A stretch of 64,000 bases of DNA from Lacinutrix mariniflava. Lineage in GTDB: Bacteria > Bacteroidota > Bacteroidia > Flavobacteriales > Flavobacteriaceae. The notes under the pieces are model-generated. The model was not told the DNA's origin. It did not search any database and saw only the letters and a list, made by a program, of their open reading frames with translations. The position numbers and the translations under genes are program-made. The stretch covers positions 218,232 through 282,231 of the forward strand of contig NZ_LIQG01000017.1 in the NCBI RefSeq assembly GCF_001418015.1. Reading direction: 5' to 3'. This document shows, in pieces, positions 45,989 to 56,159 of the stretch (position 1 is its first letter; each line of letters begins with the position of its first letter).

Positions 45989-48952
45989 TTATCTTATAAT
46001 GGCTTCATAAATAGCAGCTTGAATGTTGGTTCTAATATCTGCACGAAGCAACATATTTTTTCCTTTAGACGATGGATATGTTCTATTTGCCATAAAAACA
46101 TATACTAATTCTTCATCAGGGTCTGCCCATGTATAAGTTCCTGTAAATCCAGAATGCCCAAAGCTCTCCATAGATAAACAACCGCAAGTAGGTCCAGATT
46201 CTCCAAGTTGTGGTTTATCGAAACCAATACCACGTCTTACTTTTTGATCACAATAATAACATGTATTAAATTTGTCTATCGTTTCTGGTTTTAAATATCT
46301 AACACCTCCATAATAACCTTTCTGTAAATACATTTGCATAATCTTAGCGATATCGTTAGCATTACTAAAAACACCTGCATGTCCACCAACACCATCTTGC
46401 ATTGCAGCTCCCATATCGTGCACATAACCTTGTACTTTTTGAAAACGATAGTAATCATCCTCCTCTGTAGGTGTAATACGCGTATTACTAATTGTTTTGT
46501 ACGGATTATAAATGGTATTATTCGCACCTAAAGATTTGTAAAAGTGGTCTTGAACCAATTCATTTAACGGTTTATTATAATGTCCTTCAATATATTGCTT
46601 AAGAATATAGTAAGGCAAATCACTATAACGATAACGCAAACGCGATAATAAGTCTGTTTCTTTAATTATCTTCGGAATAGAATCTTGGTAATCCTCACGC
46701 ATATATAGGTTCTTCGCAATTTTAACATTGAATTTACCTGTAGGCGATTTACGATAGTACTTAGTTGAAGGACGTTTGGTAACACTATCTAAAGTGGCAA
46801 AATAAAACGGAATCCAAGGTTTTAATTGCGCATAATGAGACAACATTTTCTTAAATGTAATATTCTTTTTATTCGTGTTTTTATAATATGGCATTGCTTC
46901 TGAAAGTTTCGTCTCTAAAGACACAATACCTTGTTCTTCCATTTCCATAAACAATGGTAAAGTAGCTACAATTTTAGTTAATGAAGCGACATCGTAAAGA
47001 TCATCTCCTCTCACCTTTTGTGCTCCTTTATTATAAGTATGTTTACCGAAATTTTTATTGTAAACTACTTTCCCTTTTCTAGCAACAATTAACTGAATTC
47101 CAGGCGTCATTCCTGCATTTACAGCGTGATTAGCGATAGAATCAATCTTTTTTAAACGATAAGAACTTAGACCAACACGCTCTGGTATACTATAACCTAA
47201 GCGTTCTAAAGAGTTTGTTTGTACACCATCTCCAACTTTAAAATATGGTCCTGCAGAAACAGGCAATGTTCCTTTTGCTGCTAATGCTCCAAATATAATT
47301 TCGGCAGAAGTTTCTTGAGCTATTTTACTATTTTGATAACTTACAACAACACTTTCAATATTTGTAATTGTTTGCAAATCTAACAAAGCGTAAGGTTTAG
47401 CAAAAATATCTAAAATCACAGTATTTGTTCTTGCAATCTCGTATAACCACGTTAATTCTTTATCCTTAAATTTGTATGATTTCCACGGATTATCATTCGA
47501 TTTATGAAAACCTACAATTACTGTATTATAGTTTTGAAGTTTTGCTATTAAATCGCTTAATTTATCGGCTTTTACCTCATGAACTTGAGCGTATTTTTTT
47601 AGAGTATTTAAAAAAGGCTCACCATTATCGTCTCCTAATTGAACATAAGCAATTTTTTTAGTTTCTAAATGACGTAATGGTAATAAATTAGAAGAGTCAC
47701 GTGCAATTGTTATGGCTTGCTCCATTAATCTTTCATATAACATATCGTCATACAAACGGTTTAAATCTTTACTAAGATTAAAAGTAGAAATAGGCTTATA
47801 ATTATTTAAACCAACCTTGTATTTTGCTTGTAATAATTTTTTTACAGAATGTGCTAAACGCTCTTCGGTAAACAAACCTTTATTATATGCTTTTTCTAGT
47901 TTAGCAATACCAGCTTCAGGATCTTCAGACATTAACATAACATCATTTCCTGCTAAAAAGGCCGCCAAATCAATATTGCCAACAGTGTTTATAGTACTTT
48001 CTGTCTCTCCGTCTAAGCCATCAAACTTATAATCCGCAGCTCCTTTCATTGTTAAAGCATCTGTAAAGATAAGTCCTTTAAACCCTAATTTCTCAATTAA
48101 AATATTAGTTACAATGTTTTCAGAAATAGACGAAGGATAACCAACTCGTGGCTCTAAACTTGGGATGTTTAAATGTGCTACCATAACACTAGACAAACCT
48201 TCCTTTATCAGTTTTTTATATGGATACAACTCTACCGAATCAATTCGTTTTGCATCGAAAGCAACCGTTGGCAACGTTAAATGCGAATCGGCTTCTGTAT
48301 CTCCATGACCTGGAAAATGTTTAGCATTTGCTAAAACACCTGCACTTTGCATCCCTTTCATAAAAGCAGCTGCTTTTTCTGTAACATTATCTCTATCTTC
48401 ACCAAAAGAACGGTTCCCAATAATTGGATTCTTAGGATTTGTATTAATATCTACAACAGGTGCAAAATTAAAATGAACGCCCAAACGCTTACAATGCTCT
48501 CCTAACTGTCTTCCTGTTTGTTCTATTAAAAAATTATCTTTTATAGCGCCAAGAGTCATATTCCACGGAAAAGAATAAGTAGAATCTAAACGCATACTTA
48601 ATCCCCATTCTGCATCCATACCAATAAGCATAGGCGTTTGTGAGGCAGCTTGTAGTTCGTTATTTAACTTTGCCTGACGATAAGGTCCTCCTTTAGAGTA
48701 GATAATACCACCAATTTTATTTTTCTTTATTAAACTAAGCACTTTTGCTTTTTCGGCCTCTGTTTGACTCGAAAAAACTTGCACCATATACAATTGCGCG
48801 ATTTTCTCGTTTACAGTTAAAGAATTATAAACGCTATCTACCCATTTTGTTTGCCCTTCTACATCTTTTGCTAATAAAGGATTACTAGTTTCTTGAGCGT
48901 GAATGGTAGATGTTATAAGGGATAAGGTAAATAATAGGATTAATTTGTGCAT
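45989..48952 (-). CDS. NagZ-like GH3 glycosidase fused to a beta-lactamase-like serine hydrolase
   Basis: 987 aa from ATG 48952 (MHKLILLFTLSL signal peptide). GH3 domain about 30-390: the NagZ-type dyad stretch KHFPGHGDTEADSH and nucleophile Asp in IFTDALTMKGA. A middle immunoglobulin/sandwich part lies at about 400-590. The class C beta-lactamase-like domain (about 600-980) has SLTK (SxxK), YSDLPYY (Tyr-x-Asn-like, Asp replacing Asn) and HSGFTGT (KTG-like). It probably trims peptidoglycan sugars and peptides in the periplasm. Confidence 0.87.
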   Translation of the reverse strand: MHKLILLFTLSLITSTIHAQETSNPLLAKDVEGQTKWVDSVYNSLTVNEKIAQLYMVQVFSSQTEAEKAKVLSLIKKNKIGGIIYSKGGPYRQAKLNNELQAASQTPMLIGMDAEWGLSMRLDSTYSFPWNMTLGAIKDNFLIEQTGRQLGEHCKRLGVHFNFAPVVDINTNPKNPIIGNRSFGEDRDNVTEKAAAFMKGMQSAGVLANAKHFPGHGDTEADSHLTLPTVAFDAKRIDSVELYPYKKLIKEGLSSVMVAHLNIPSLEPRVGYPSSISENIVTNILIEKLGFKGLIFTDALTMKGAADYKFDGLDGETESTINTVGNIDLAAFLAGNDVMLMSEDPEAGIAKLEKAYNKGLFTEERLAHSVKKLLQAKYKVGLNNYKPISTFNLSKDLNRLYDDMLYERLMEQAITIARDSSNLLPLRHLETKKIAYVQLGDDNGEPFLNTLKKYAQVHEVKADKLSDLIAKLQNYNTVIVGFHKSNDNPWKSYKFKDKELTWLYEIARTNTVILDIFAKPYALLDLQTITNIESVVVSYQNSKIAQETSAEIIFGALAAKGTLPVSAGPYFKVGDGVQTNSLERLGYSIPERVGLSSYRLKKIDSIANHAVNAGMTPGIQLIVARKGKVVYNKNFGKHTYNKGAQKVRGDDLYDVASLTKIVATLPLFMEMEEQGIVSLETKLSEAMPYYKNTNKKNITFKKMLSHYAQLKPWIPFYFATLDSVTKRPSTKYYRKSPTGKFNVKIAKNLYMREDYQDSIPKIIKETDLLSRLRYRYSDLPYYILKQYIEGHYNKPLNELVQDHFYKSLGANNTIYNPYKTISNTRITPTEEDDYYRFQKVQGYVHDMGAAMQDGVGGHAGVFSNANDIAKIMQMYLQKGYYGGVRYLKPETIDKFNTCYYCDQKVRRGIGFDKPQLGESGPTCGCLSMESFGHSGFTGTYTWADPDEELVYVFMANRTYPSSKGKNMLLRADIRTNIQAAIYEAIIR

Positions 48953-49080
48953 AAAAATTTTCAATTTGAGTTACTATATTATTATAGAACTAAAAACTAT
49001 GCCAAGTTATTATTTTTCGTACTCTTATTAAAGATTTTAATAGAGATTTATGAAGAAATAATGAACACTTAAATACTTCG

Positions 49081-49277
49081 TTATTTTGATTTAGACTTCT
49101 CCTTATATTTAACAATTAGAATCACATAACTTAGTACAAAAATGAACACTGGTATTTGAAACAATAAGTAGTTAAATTTTTCTAGAGGCACTAAAGATAA
49201 ACGCCTGATTATGTGAGTAATCATTAAAGAAAAACTTAAAATCTGGACTAGACTACTTTTTTTAAATTTGAAAACAT
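49081..49277 (-). pseudogene. Possible frameshifted small membrane protein
   Basis: Reading down from the ATG at 49277 gives MFSNLKKSSLVQILSFSLMI and eight more residues (THIIRRYL) before a TAG. A +1 frame taken from about 49200 continues with LSLVPLEKFNYLLFQIPVFI, then a second hydrophobic stretch and KYKEKSKSK to TAA at 49081. Joined, this makes a 65-aa protein with two membrane segments. It may be a decayed gene, a sequencing slip at the T8 run, or chance. The gap 48965-49325 holds nothing else I can support. Confidence 0.3.
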
Positions 49278-49325
49278 TATGTTTATTAGAGCCATAGCGA
49301 CAAAAATATTTATAAAAAACGTTTA

Positions 49326-50441
49326 TTATTTTAATTTAGAGTTTAGGAATGTTTCTAGCTTTTCTGCTTTAATATCTCTTTCTATTATTTTACCATCACT
49401 ACTAATTAAAAAAGTAGTAGGAAAACTGATGATATTTAATTTCATTGTTTCTGTTCCATTTTCGTCTAAATAATGTAACCAATTAAAACCTTTTTCTTTT
49501 ATTAGCGTTTTCCATCTTTGAATTTTATTAGTCTTATCAACTGAAATACTAATTATTTCAAAGCCCTTATCTTTGTACTTGTTATAGAGAGGAATATATT
49601 TTGGCATTTCTTCTAAACATGGCTTACAGTTAGTGTACCAAAAATCTAACAATATATATTTATTTTCATTTATATTACCTAGGTCAAAATTAACAAATTC
49701 TAAATCAAAGTCTTTTAGAGCTATTTTGTTATTAAGGAAATATTTTTTTCTTGTTTCATCTATGCTAGTACTTAATTTTTTAAATAATTCCGTGTTTTTA
49801 ATTTCTTCAGAAAAAGAATTCAATGATTGGTCATATAATTTATTATACTTAAGTCCAAATCTTGAGAAGTAATTAGTCATTAACCAAAGAGGCACATATG
49901 AATCTGGATTATCATTTAAGAAATCAACTATCATAGTATCTCTTATAGCAGAAAATCGCCTTCTTTCTTTTACAAGTCCAACTGATTTTTTATACAAAGA
50001 TTCGATAGAATCTAATCCGTTTTTTTTTAGAGATTCATATTCTTTTTGTGCTTTAGATTTCGTTTTAGAATTTATTATAACTTTTTTATCTTTATCTAGA
50101 AAACTTACTGTTAATTCGGTAGTTCCATTATCAATAAAAAACTTTTCGGAAAGCCCATCTCCATCAACTAGTAAATCGAACATAATTGGATGTGAAAGTT
50201 TTTTTCCCTTGAAGTTAACAAGTCCATTTTTAATAGCACTTTTGAATAAAAAAGGATAAGTTGTATCAAGAAATTTTTTACTAACAAAACTTGGATACAT
50301 TGACAAGGAGTCTGTTTTTGCATCAGTTTTAATGATGACTTCAAATTCATTAACTTCTTTTTTATTGTTACATGAAATTACAATGTAAAGAAATAGTAAT
50401 GGGAGTGTGTTTTTTAAAAGACAGGTTATTCTATGTTTCAT
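49326..50441 (-). CDS. TlpA-like thioredoxin-fold lipoprotein
   Basis: 371 aa. The lipoprotein signal ends IVISC (Cys24). The middle part (about 30-215) is a DUF4369-like domain with TELTVSFLDKDKKV. The C-terminal thioredoxin domain (about 235-371) has the active site NCKPCLEEMPKY (CxxC = CKPC) and the cis-Pro region SFPTTFLIS. Likely reductant in the periplasm for protein thiols or cytochrome maturation. Confidence 0.85.
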   Translation of the reverse strand: MKHRITCLLKNTLPLLFLYIVISCNNKKEVNEFEVIIKTDAKTDSLSMYPSFVSKKFLDTTYPFLFKSAIKNGLVNFKGKKLSHPIMFDLLVDGDGLSEKFFIDNGTTELTVSFLDKDKKVIINSKTKSKAQKEYESLKKNGLDSIESLYKKSVGLVKERRRFSAIRDTMIVDFLNDNPDSYVPLWLMTNYFSRFGLKYNKLYDQSLNSFSEEIKNTELFKKLSTSIDETRKKYFLNNKIALKDFDLEFVNFDLGNINENKYILLDFWYTNCKPCLEEMPKYIPLYNKYKDKGFEIISISVDKTNKIQRWKTLIKEKGFNWLHYLDENGTETMKLNIISFPTTFLISSDGKIIERDIKAEKLETFLNSKLK

Positions 50442-50479
50442 AATTATTTGTTATTAAAATTAATCTCGTTAATTTTAAC

Positions 50480-51709
50480 TTACTCCAACAAATCAATATG
50501 CTTATCATGGTAACCCAACAAATACAATACACCATCTAAACCAATACTTGATATTGAACTTTGTGCATTATCTTTAACCTTAGGTTTTGCGTGAAAAGCA
50601 ATACCTAATCCAGCTAGATTTAACATTGCTAAATCATTAGCTCCATCACCAACGGCAATAGTTTGGTTAATGTTTAAACCTTCTTTATCTGCGATTTCTT
50701 TTAAGTATTCTGCTTTTTTATTACCATCTACAATTTCACCAAGGTAGTTACCTGTAAGTTCTCCATCTATAATTTCTAGCTGGTTTGCATACACATAATC
50801 AATGCCTAATTCTTTTTGAAGGTAATGACCAAAATAAGTAAATCCTCCAGATAAAATAGCTGTCTTAAACCCGTAGCTCTTTAAAGTGTCTATTAAACGT
50901 CTTGCTCCTTTAGTAATTGGTAAATTTAAAGCAACGTCTTGGAGAACATCTTCTTTTAATCCTTTAAGTAGTTTCATTCGTTCTTTAAAACTCTCATTAA
51001 AATCAATTTCACCTTGCATTGCAGATTCCGTAATTGCTCTTACCTCTGCTCCAACACCTGCCAAATCGGCTAACTCGTCTATTACTTCGGTTTGAATTAA
51101 TGTAGAATCCATATCAAAACATACCAAACGTCTATTACGTCTATAAACGTTATCTTCTTGAAAAGCAATATCAACATTTAATTCTCTAGAAATCTCCATA
51201 AACTTCTCAGTTAACGCAGACTTGTCCTCAATTTCACCACGAATAGATAACTCTATTGATGCTCTTGGATACGCGTCTTTTTTAACAAGTGAAGTTCTTC
51301 CTGTTAATCGTTTAATAGCATCTATATTTAAGTTTTTTTCTGAAATAGCCTCTGTTACTTTAGAGATCTGTTCGGCAGAAAGTCTTTCTCCTAAAATTGT
51401 AATAATGTAACGGTCCTTACCTTGAAGCGATACCCATTTCTCATAATTTTGTAGTGTAATTGGTGTAAACTTAGCTTGAATACCCAATTCGTAAGCTTTA
51501 AATAATAAATCTTTTAAAACAGGAGAAGAATTTGCACCAGATTGTATTTCAAAAAGTATCCCTAACGATAAAGTATCGTGAATGTTGGCTTGTCCAATAT
51601 CAAGAACTTTTGCACCGGCCTCTGCCAATACAGCTGTTAAGTTTGATGTTAATCCTGGTTTATCTTGACCTGAAATATTTAATAAGAAGATTTCGTTATC
51701 CATAAGCAT
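50480..51709 (-). CDS. serB: Phosphoserine phosphatase with ACT domains
   Basis: Final step of serine synthesis. 409 aa. Two ACT-like regulatory domains occupy the N-terminal half (about 5-180: LNISGQDKPGLTSNLTAVL; ITILGERLSAEQISKVTEAI). The HAD phosphatase domain follows, with nucleophile DMDSTLIQTEVID (about 198-210), GGFTYF, and the closing VGDGANDLAML motif (about 350-361). All catalytic Asp residues are present. The ACT domains suggest serine feedback. Confidence 0.93.
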   Translation of the reverse strand: MLMDNEIFLLNISGQDKPGLTSNLTAVLAEAGAKVLDIGQANIHDTLSLGILFEIQSGANSSPVLKDLLFKAYELGIQAKFTPITLQNYEKWVSLQGKDRYIITILGERLSAEQISKVTEAISEKNLNIDAIKRLTGRTSLVKKDAYPRASIELSIRGEIEDKSALTEKFMEISRELNVDIAFQEDNVYRRNRRLVCFDMDSTLIQTEVIDELADLAGVGAEVRAITESAMQGEIDFNESFKERMKLLKGLKEDVLQDVALNLPITKGARRLIDTLKSYGFKTAILSGGFTYFGHYLQKELGIDYVYANQLEIIDGELTGNYLGEIVDGNKKAEYLKEIADKEGLNINQTIAVGDGANDLAMLNLAGLGIAFHAKPKVKDNAQSSISSIGLDGVLYLLGYHDKHIDLLE

Positions 51710-51736
51710 ATTAAAAGAAAGGTTATTGTAAATGAA

Positions 51737-52222
51737 TTAGTTTAAAAATCTATTATGCCAGCTATCACTAGCAGGCACTTCCCAATTCTCATTTAACTCA
51801 GCGATATTTGTAACTAAATTATTAAAAACGATGGTATTTTTAGACACCGCTTTTTGTTTAGCCATGGCTCTAAAATCTGTTAAAGTTTTATAAGCAACAA
51901 ATTCTCCTTGTTTGTAAGAAACATTCATTTTATCCATTAAATCTACTGAATATTCTTTTTCTAATTGCTGAATGAAGTGTACAGAAGCGTCAATACTGCA
52001 ACCAGTTGCAGCTTGAGTGTCTTGGTCTATTGCAAGGATAATAAAACGTTTGTATCTAATATCAAAACCTGCATTTAAGTCACTTCCATGAGCTGTCCAA
52101 TTGGTTATAAAAACCTTTAATTTCTCTCCTATTTCCTCTAATTCTGTTTCAGAAAAAGAACGATTGGCTTGATATATCCAGATTTTAGAGTGTTCTGGTA
52201 ACGTATTGAATTCTACTAACAT
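51737..52222 (-). CDS. Conserved flavobacterial protein, often mislabelled ABC transporter ATPase
   Basis: 161-aa soluble protein. It has no Walker A, signature or Walker B motif, so any ATPase label is wrong. Short conserved-looking segments are SKIWIYQANRSFSETE, NWTAHGSDLNAGFDIRYKRFIILAIDQ and AATGCSIDASVHFIQ. The last (GCSIDASV) is the most motif-like. Function unknown. The serB gene starts 27 bases downstream of its stop. Confidence 0.6.
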   Translation of the reverse strand: MLVEFNTLPEHSKIWIYQANRSFSETELEEIGEKLKVFITNWTAHGSDLNAGFDIRYKRFIILAIDQDTQAATGCSIDASVHFIQQLEKEYSVDLMDKMNVSYKQGEFVAYKTLTDFRAMAKQKAVSKNTIVFNNLVTNIAELNENWEVPASDSWHNRFLN

Positions 52223-52257
52223 TTTTTTTTAATATTTAATAGTACAAAAATAGCACT

Positions 52258-53754
52258 TTACATCCAATCTTTGCGCTGTGATTCAACTTGATATAATAAG
52301 AAGTTTACAATTTCATTTGCACGACTTTCTTTTACATATATAATTTTAGTAACCTTTGAAGCTGTGTAAACTTCAACACTTGCAATGTTTCTTAATTTCT
52401 GAAATACCGTTTGCTTTGTTGCGACCGCTTGTATTTTGTGTATTTCAAGTATTTCAGTTAATGTAGAAATTGAACCTCCTCCAACCACTAATAGGTTATT
52501 ATTTAATGTGTAATACGACTTCTTGTATTTCCAATAGATCATTAAAGAAAGTAATGGTATTACAAAAAAGTTAATAATCCAAAATAGATTTTCTAATACA
52601 AAAAAAGCGATGGAATTAAAAAGTGCAATTGGTATTAAGGCAGTTAATATTAAAATACGAATGTAATACCGTTCTGGTTTTTCTTTTTTAGAAGTTATAG
52701 AAAACGGTTGCATGAGTTTTTCAACTAAATAATTTACTTGCAACTGATCCAAACCAATAATTGAAAAATGTTTCTGTAACTTTTTGTCTACCATTGCTTG
52801 TTTTATACGCAAGGTGTTTAAACCAAAGAAACGCTTTAGTCTATTGTTTTCTATTTCTATATTTTGAATTCTTGAAGGCGATAAAATAATTGCAACTTTA
52901 TTAAATAATCCTTTTTTAATTTCTATCGTCTTTTTATGCTCAATAACTTGTAAATCATAATTAAGTAGAAAAGTTTTTGAAATTGAAAAAAGTATTGAAA
53001 TCGTCAAGGTCACTATTAAAATTCCAAAAATTATAAATATTAAAGCGCTAATAGAACTCTCATTTTGTGTGATTAATACTTCAATTTTATCACCTAATTT
53101 TAGCTCATCAATAAAGTCTTCATAAGTAGAATATAATCCTCCAATAAATCCTGCTATAATTAAAAAACTCTTAATATGGTTTTCACTAAATCCTTCTAAT
53201 AATAATTTTTTAATGGAGGCTCTATAGTATATATGTTGTCCTTGTTCAGTTTCATTACTCGCTTCTTCTGTACTAATAGAGTTTATATTTAACAATAATT
53301 CGTCCTTAAGTGCCTTAGCTTTATTTCTACTTAAAGCAGTAATCTTAACTTCGGCTTTAGCATCGCCTGCGGTTTCTATATCTAATTGTACAACATTTAT
53401 TATTTGCTGAAGAATGTTTTGCCTAATATAGATATTTTGAATTTTTGACTTAGAAACTGTTATTTCCTCTTTATTTAAAATACCTTTTGAAAGCTTAAAA
53501 TCGTCTCCAGAAATATGAAATTTAAAATTTAAAAACTCAAGTACCGATCGTAATAAAATGAATAAAAAAATAATTGCAATCGCAGAAAAGGCTTGATATT
53601 TTGATAGACCAAATACCTTTTCGCCCTTTATTAAATAATAGGAAAAACCCGCAATTAGCAAAAATAGGCTTTTAATAATTTTATAACTATTAAATCCAAA
53701 AAGTATGGCAATACCTCGAATAGATTGTCTTGATGGTTTTTTAAAATCGTACAC
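52258..53754 (-). CDS. PH domain-containing membrane protein (YdbT-like)
   Basis: 498 aa with repeated bacterial PH (bPH2/DUF304) domains separated by pairs of hydrophobic helices; the motif SRIQNIEIENNRLKRFFGL recurs as SKIQNIYIRQNILQQIINV. Its partner gene upstream ends at the base before its start (53755). Such pairs occur in many bacteria. Their role in membrane integrity is not established. Confidence 0.78.
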   Translation of the reverse strand: MYDFKKPSRQSIRGIAILFGFNSYKIIKSLFLLIAGFSYYLIKGEKVFGLSKYQAFSAIAIIFLFILLRSVLEFLNFKFHISGDDFKLSKGILNKEEITVSKSKIQNIYIRQNILQQIINVVQLDIETAGDAKAEVKITALSRNKAKALKDELLLNINSISTEEASNETEQGQHIYYRASIKKLLLEGFSENHIKSFLIIAGFIGGLYSTYEDFIDELKLGDKIEVLITQNESSISALIFIIFGILIVTLTISILFSISKTFLLNYDLQVIEHKKTIEIKKGLFNKVAIILSPSRIQNIEIENNRLKRFFGLNTLRIKQAMVDKKLQKHFSIIGLDQLQVNYLVEKLMQPFSITSKKEKPERYYIRILILTALIPIALFNSIAFFVLENLFWIINFFVIPLLSLMIYWKYKKSYYTLNNNLLVVGGGSISTLTEILEIHKIQAVATKQTVFQKLRNIASVEVYTASKVTKIIYVKESRANEIVNFLLYQVESQRKDWM

Positions 53755-54261
53755 CTAATTAATCTTGGTAGTTAACAGCTCGTTTATTCTGGTAGCCTCT
53801 TCAAAAGTTAAACCACTAATGGATAAATCTCCACCAGATTCACCTGCTGTATAAACATGAAGTGATGCTAAGCCAAATTTCTTAGCAATAAAACTTTGCT
53901 TGGTTTCTAGATGTTGAATTCTAATAAAAGGGACTGTTGTTTTTTTGTAGTTTAGTAAACCTTTGGCGTATATAATGTCTTGAGTTCTTAATGCATAACC
54001 ACGTTTTTTAAAACTTAGAATACTAAAGATGCATTGCAATACAAACACTAGAGATAAAACAGTAATTACATACCAAAATACATTAGAGACCCATTCTTCT
54101 CTTAAGAAGGTTTTTACCAAGATTACAACTCCGAATAGAATAACATATTGAATGCAAATATTTATAAAAAGTATTTTTAAATAACGTTTAGAAATAGATA
54201 TAAGCTTAACGCTTTCTACTTTAGGAATTGTGTCGATATCTATTTCTAGGTTAGTGAACAT
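53755..54261 (-). CDS. PH domain-containing membrane protein (YdbS-like)
   Basis: 168 aa, two N-terminal hydrophobic helices (about 30-85) and one bPH2 domain containing RIQHLETKQSFIAKKFGLASLHVYTAGE. Forms an adjacent pair with the 498-aa gene that starts at the next base. The two products likely work together in the cytoplasmic membrane. Confidence 0.78.
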   Translation of the reverse strand: MFTNLEIDIDTIPKVESVKLISISKRYLKILFINICIQYVILFGVVILVKTFLREEWVSNVFWYVITVLSLVFVLQCIFSILSFKKRGYALRTQDIIYAKGLLNYKKTTVPFIRIQHLETKQSFIAKKFGLASLHVYTAGESGGDLSISGLTFEEATRINELLTTKIN

Positions 54262-54470
54262 AATTAATCTTCTTATTTCTTATTTTTAAAAACTAAATAA
54301 CCAACAATTGTCCCGTATAAAATAAAAACGTTAACACAAAAGAATAAGGCTTTACTAAAGTGCTATTCTTTTGCAACTGCATCCATTTAGGAAATACATA
54401 GAAATAGAAGTTTAAAATATGGTTTTAAAACTAAATAAAATCCTTTCCTTTTATTCTTCACTTAGTGTAA

Positions 54471-54668
54471 TCATTTCTTTTTCTTATAATTATGTCTAAA
54501 AGATATAGCCATAAATAACCCAAAAAAAAGTGAGTGAAATATAAATTTAAAAATAGAAAAAGGATCTTTTGACAAATAATCAAATCCAGCCATAAAGGTG
54601 GCAAAAAACAAACCACTAAATACTCCCGTTTTAATAATTGCTTTTAAAGATTTTGTCTCTCTTTGCAT
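54471..54668 (-). CDS. Small membrane protein, unknown
   Basis: 65 aa with two hydrophobic segments (about 14-30 and 37-57) and a basic end (HNYKKKK). It starts 1 base after the stop of the Fe-S/CCG gene, so it is co-transcribed with it. The 209 bases between its end and the PH-domain gene hold nothing recognisable. Confidence 0.55.
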   Translation of the reverse strand: MQRETKSLKAIIKTGVFSGLFFATFMAGFDYLSKDPFSIFKFIFHSLFFGLFMAISFRHNYKKKK

Positions 54669-54669
54669 A

Positions 54670-55461
54670 TTATAAATTTTGAGAACTCGCTATAAGTTCT
54701 GCAATATCCATAACTTTAATTTCGTTCTCTTTTTCTTTAACCTTTACACCGTCAGACATCATAGTCATGCAATAAGGACAACCTGTTGCAATAATATCTG
54801 GTTTGGTTTTTAAAGCATCTTCAGTACGAAGCTCGTTAATGTCTTTATCTCCTTTTTCTGGTTCTTTAAACATTTGTGCACCTCCTGCTCCACAACATAA
54901 AGCTGTAGATTTACTACGTTTCATTTCTAGCAATGTAGCATTTAAACTGTTTAATACATCTCTTGGCGCATCGTATTCTGAATTAGCTCTACCTAAATAA
55001 CAAGGATCGTGAAAAGTAATACGTTTCCCTTTGTAATCGCTATCTTTAATCTCTAGTTGCTTTGAGTTTATTAACTCTTTTATAAACTGTGTATGGTGTA
55101 ATACTTCATAATTACCTCCTAAACCTGGGTATTCGTTTTTTATACAATTAAAAGAATGTGGATCGCAGGTTACTATTTTCTTTACTTCATAGCCATTTAA
55201 CACTTCAATATTCATTACAGCCTGCATTTGAAACAAAAACTCGTTTCCTGCTCTTTTAGCTAAATCTCCTGTTGCACTTTCTTCTGTACCTAAAACAGCA
55301 AAGTTTACTTTTGCTTTGTTTAAAATTTTAACAAATGCTTTTGTTATCTTTTTTGCTCTATCGTCGTAACTTCCAGCAGAACCAACCCAAAATAAAATAT
55401 CTGGTGTTTTACCTTCTGCCATCATTTCTGCCATTGTTGGCACTATTAGTTGTTCGCTCAT
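54670..55461 (-). CDS. CCG-domain Fe-S oxidoreductase (HdrB/GlpC-like)
   Basis: 263 aa. Two cysteine-rich CCG repeats are visible: TFHDPCYLGRANSEYD followed by SKSTALCCGAGGAQ, and CPYCMTMMSDGVKVKE at the end. This is the heterodisulfide-reductase subunit B-like domain. It belongs with the 4Fe-4S protein at 56160 as a two-gene electron-transfer unit, separated here by a 110-aa gene. The electron donor is unknown. Confidence 0.82.
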   Translation of the reverse strand: MSEQLIVPTMAEMMAEGKTPDILFWVGSAGSYDDRAKKITKAFVKILNKAKVNFAVLGTEESATGDLAKRAGNEFLFQMQAVMNIEVLNGYEVKKIVTCDPHSFNCIKNEYPGLGGNYEVLHHTQFIKELINSKQLEIKDSDYKGKRITFHDPCYLGRANSEYDAPRDVLNSLNATLLEMKRSKSTALCCGAGGAQMFKEPEKGDKDINELRTEDALKTKPDIIATGCPYCMTMMSDGVKVKEKENEIKVMDIAELIASSQNL

Positions 55462-55684
55462 GCTTACGAGATTATTTGTTTATTTTCTTTTTCTTTATAA
55501 TAAATAGAAACCAATGTCTTTAAAAAATATTAATAAAAAACCCTGAGTTGAAAATTCTATTTTCTACTACTCTGCTACTTGATAACTTCCTGTTTGAATA
55601 ATAAACAACAAAATAGTTTTCGTTATTAACAAAATGAAAATTATTAGCTTCTTAGTTTTTTTTTAAAATCTTAATTAATATTGA

Positions 55685-56017
55685 CTATTCGTCTTCTTTT
55701 ATACCTGCAAAATCTGTTTTTGCTATTCTTATATAGACTGCTATCTTTTTTTTGCCGTCTTTTAATTTGTTCTTTGGATCGTTCTTTTCGCTATCCGTAC
55801 GCCTTATTGCATCTTCTCCTATTAAGTCTAATTGGTTTTTAGAACAGTAATCGCAAAATACTTTTTTTAATTTTATATTTAACGCTTCTCCATTTCTATA
55901 CTCAATTTCGGTATAGGCTTTTATTTGTAACGAATCTTTTTTAAAACCTTGAGCAGAAACTAGTGTACAACATAGAAATAGCACAAAAATTAGTGTGTAT
56001 TTATGTGTATTTTTCAT
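55685..56017 (-). CDS. Small secreted protein, unknown
   Basis: 110 aa with a clear signal peptide (LIFVLFLCCTLVSAQ). The mature part is highly charged (Lys, Asp, Glu) with two cysteines in FCDYCSKNQ, which form a CxxC motif. Function unknown. It is placed between the two Fe-S oxidoreductase genes on the same strand, and neither of the gaps contains another gene. Confidence 0.6.
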   Translation of the reverse strand: MKNTHKYTLIFVLFLCCTLVSAQGFKKDSLQIKAYTEIEYRNGEALNIKLKKVFCDYCSKNQLDLIGEDAIRRTDSEKNDPKNKLKDGKKKIAVYIRIAKTDFAGIKEDE

Positions 56018-56159
56018 TGTTACTCGTTTTTTTATTTGTTTCTATGCTAAAACTTAATAGTTAGTATTCCCGCGTTAAGGATTGATGCGGCATCCTTTTT
56101 TTTCTTAAAAAAAGATATAGCGGAAAGCCTGACCTTTAGGTAACGCCCAATATATTATT

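Noticed and set aside
51737..52222. ABC transporter ATPase
   Set aside because: No Walker A, signature or Walker B motif can be found in the 161 residues.
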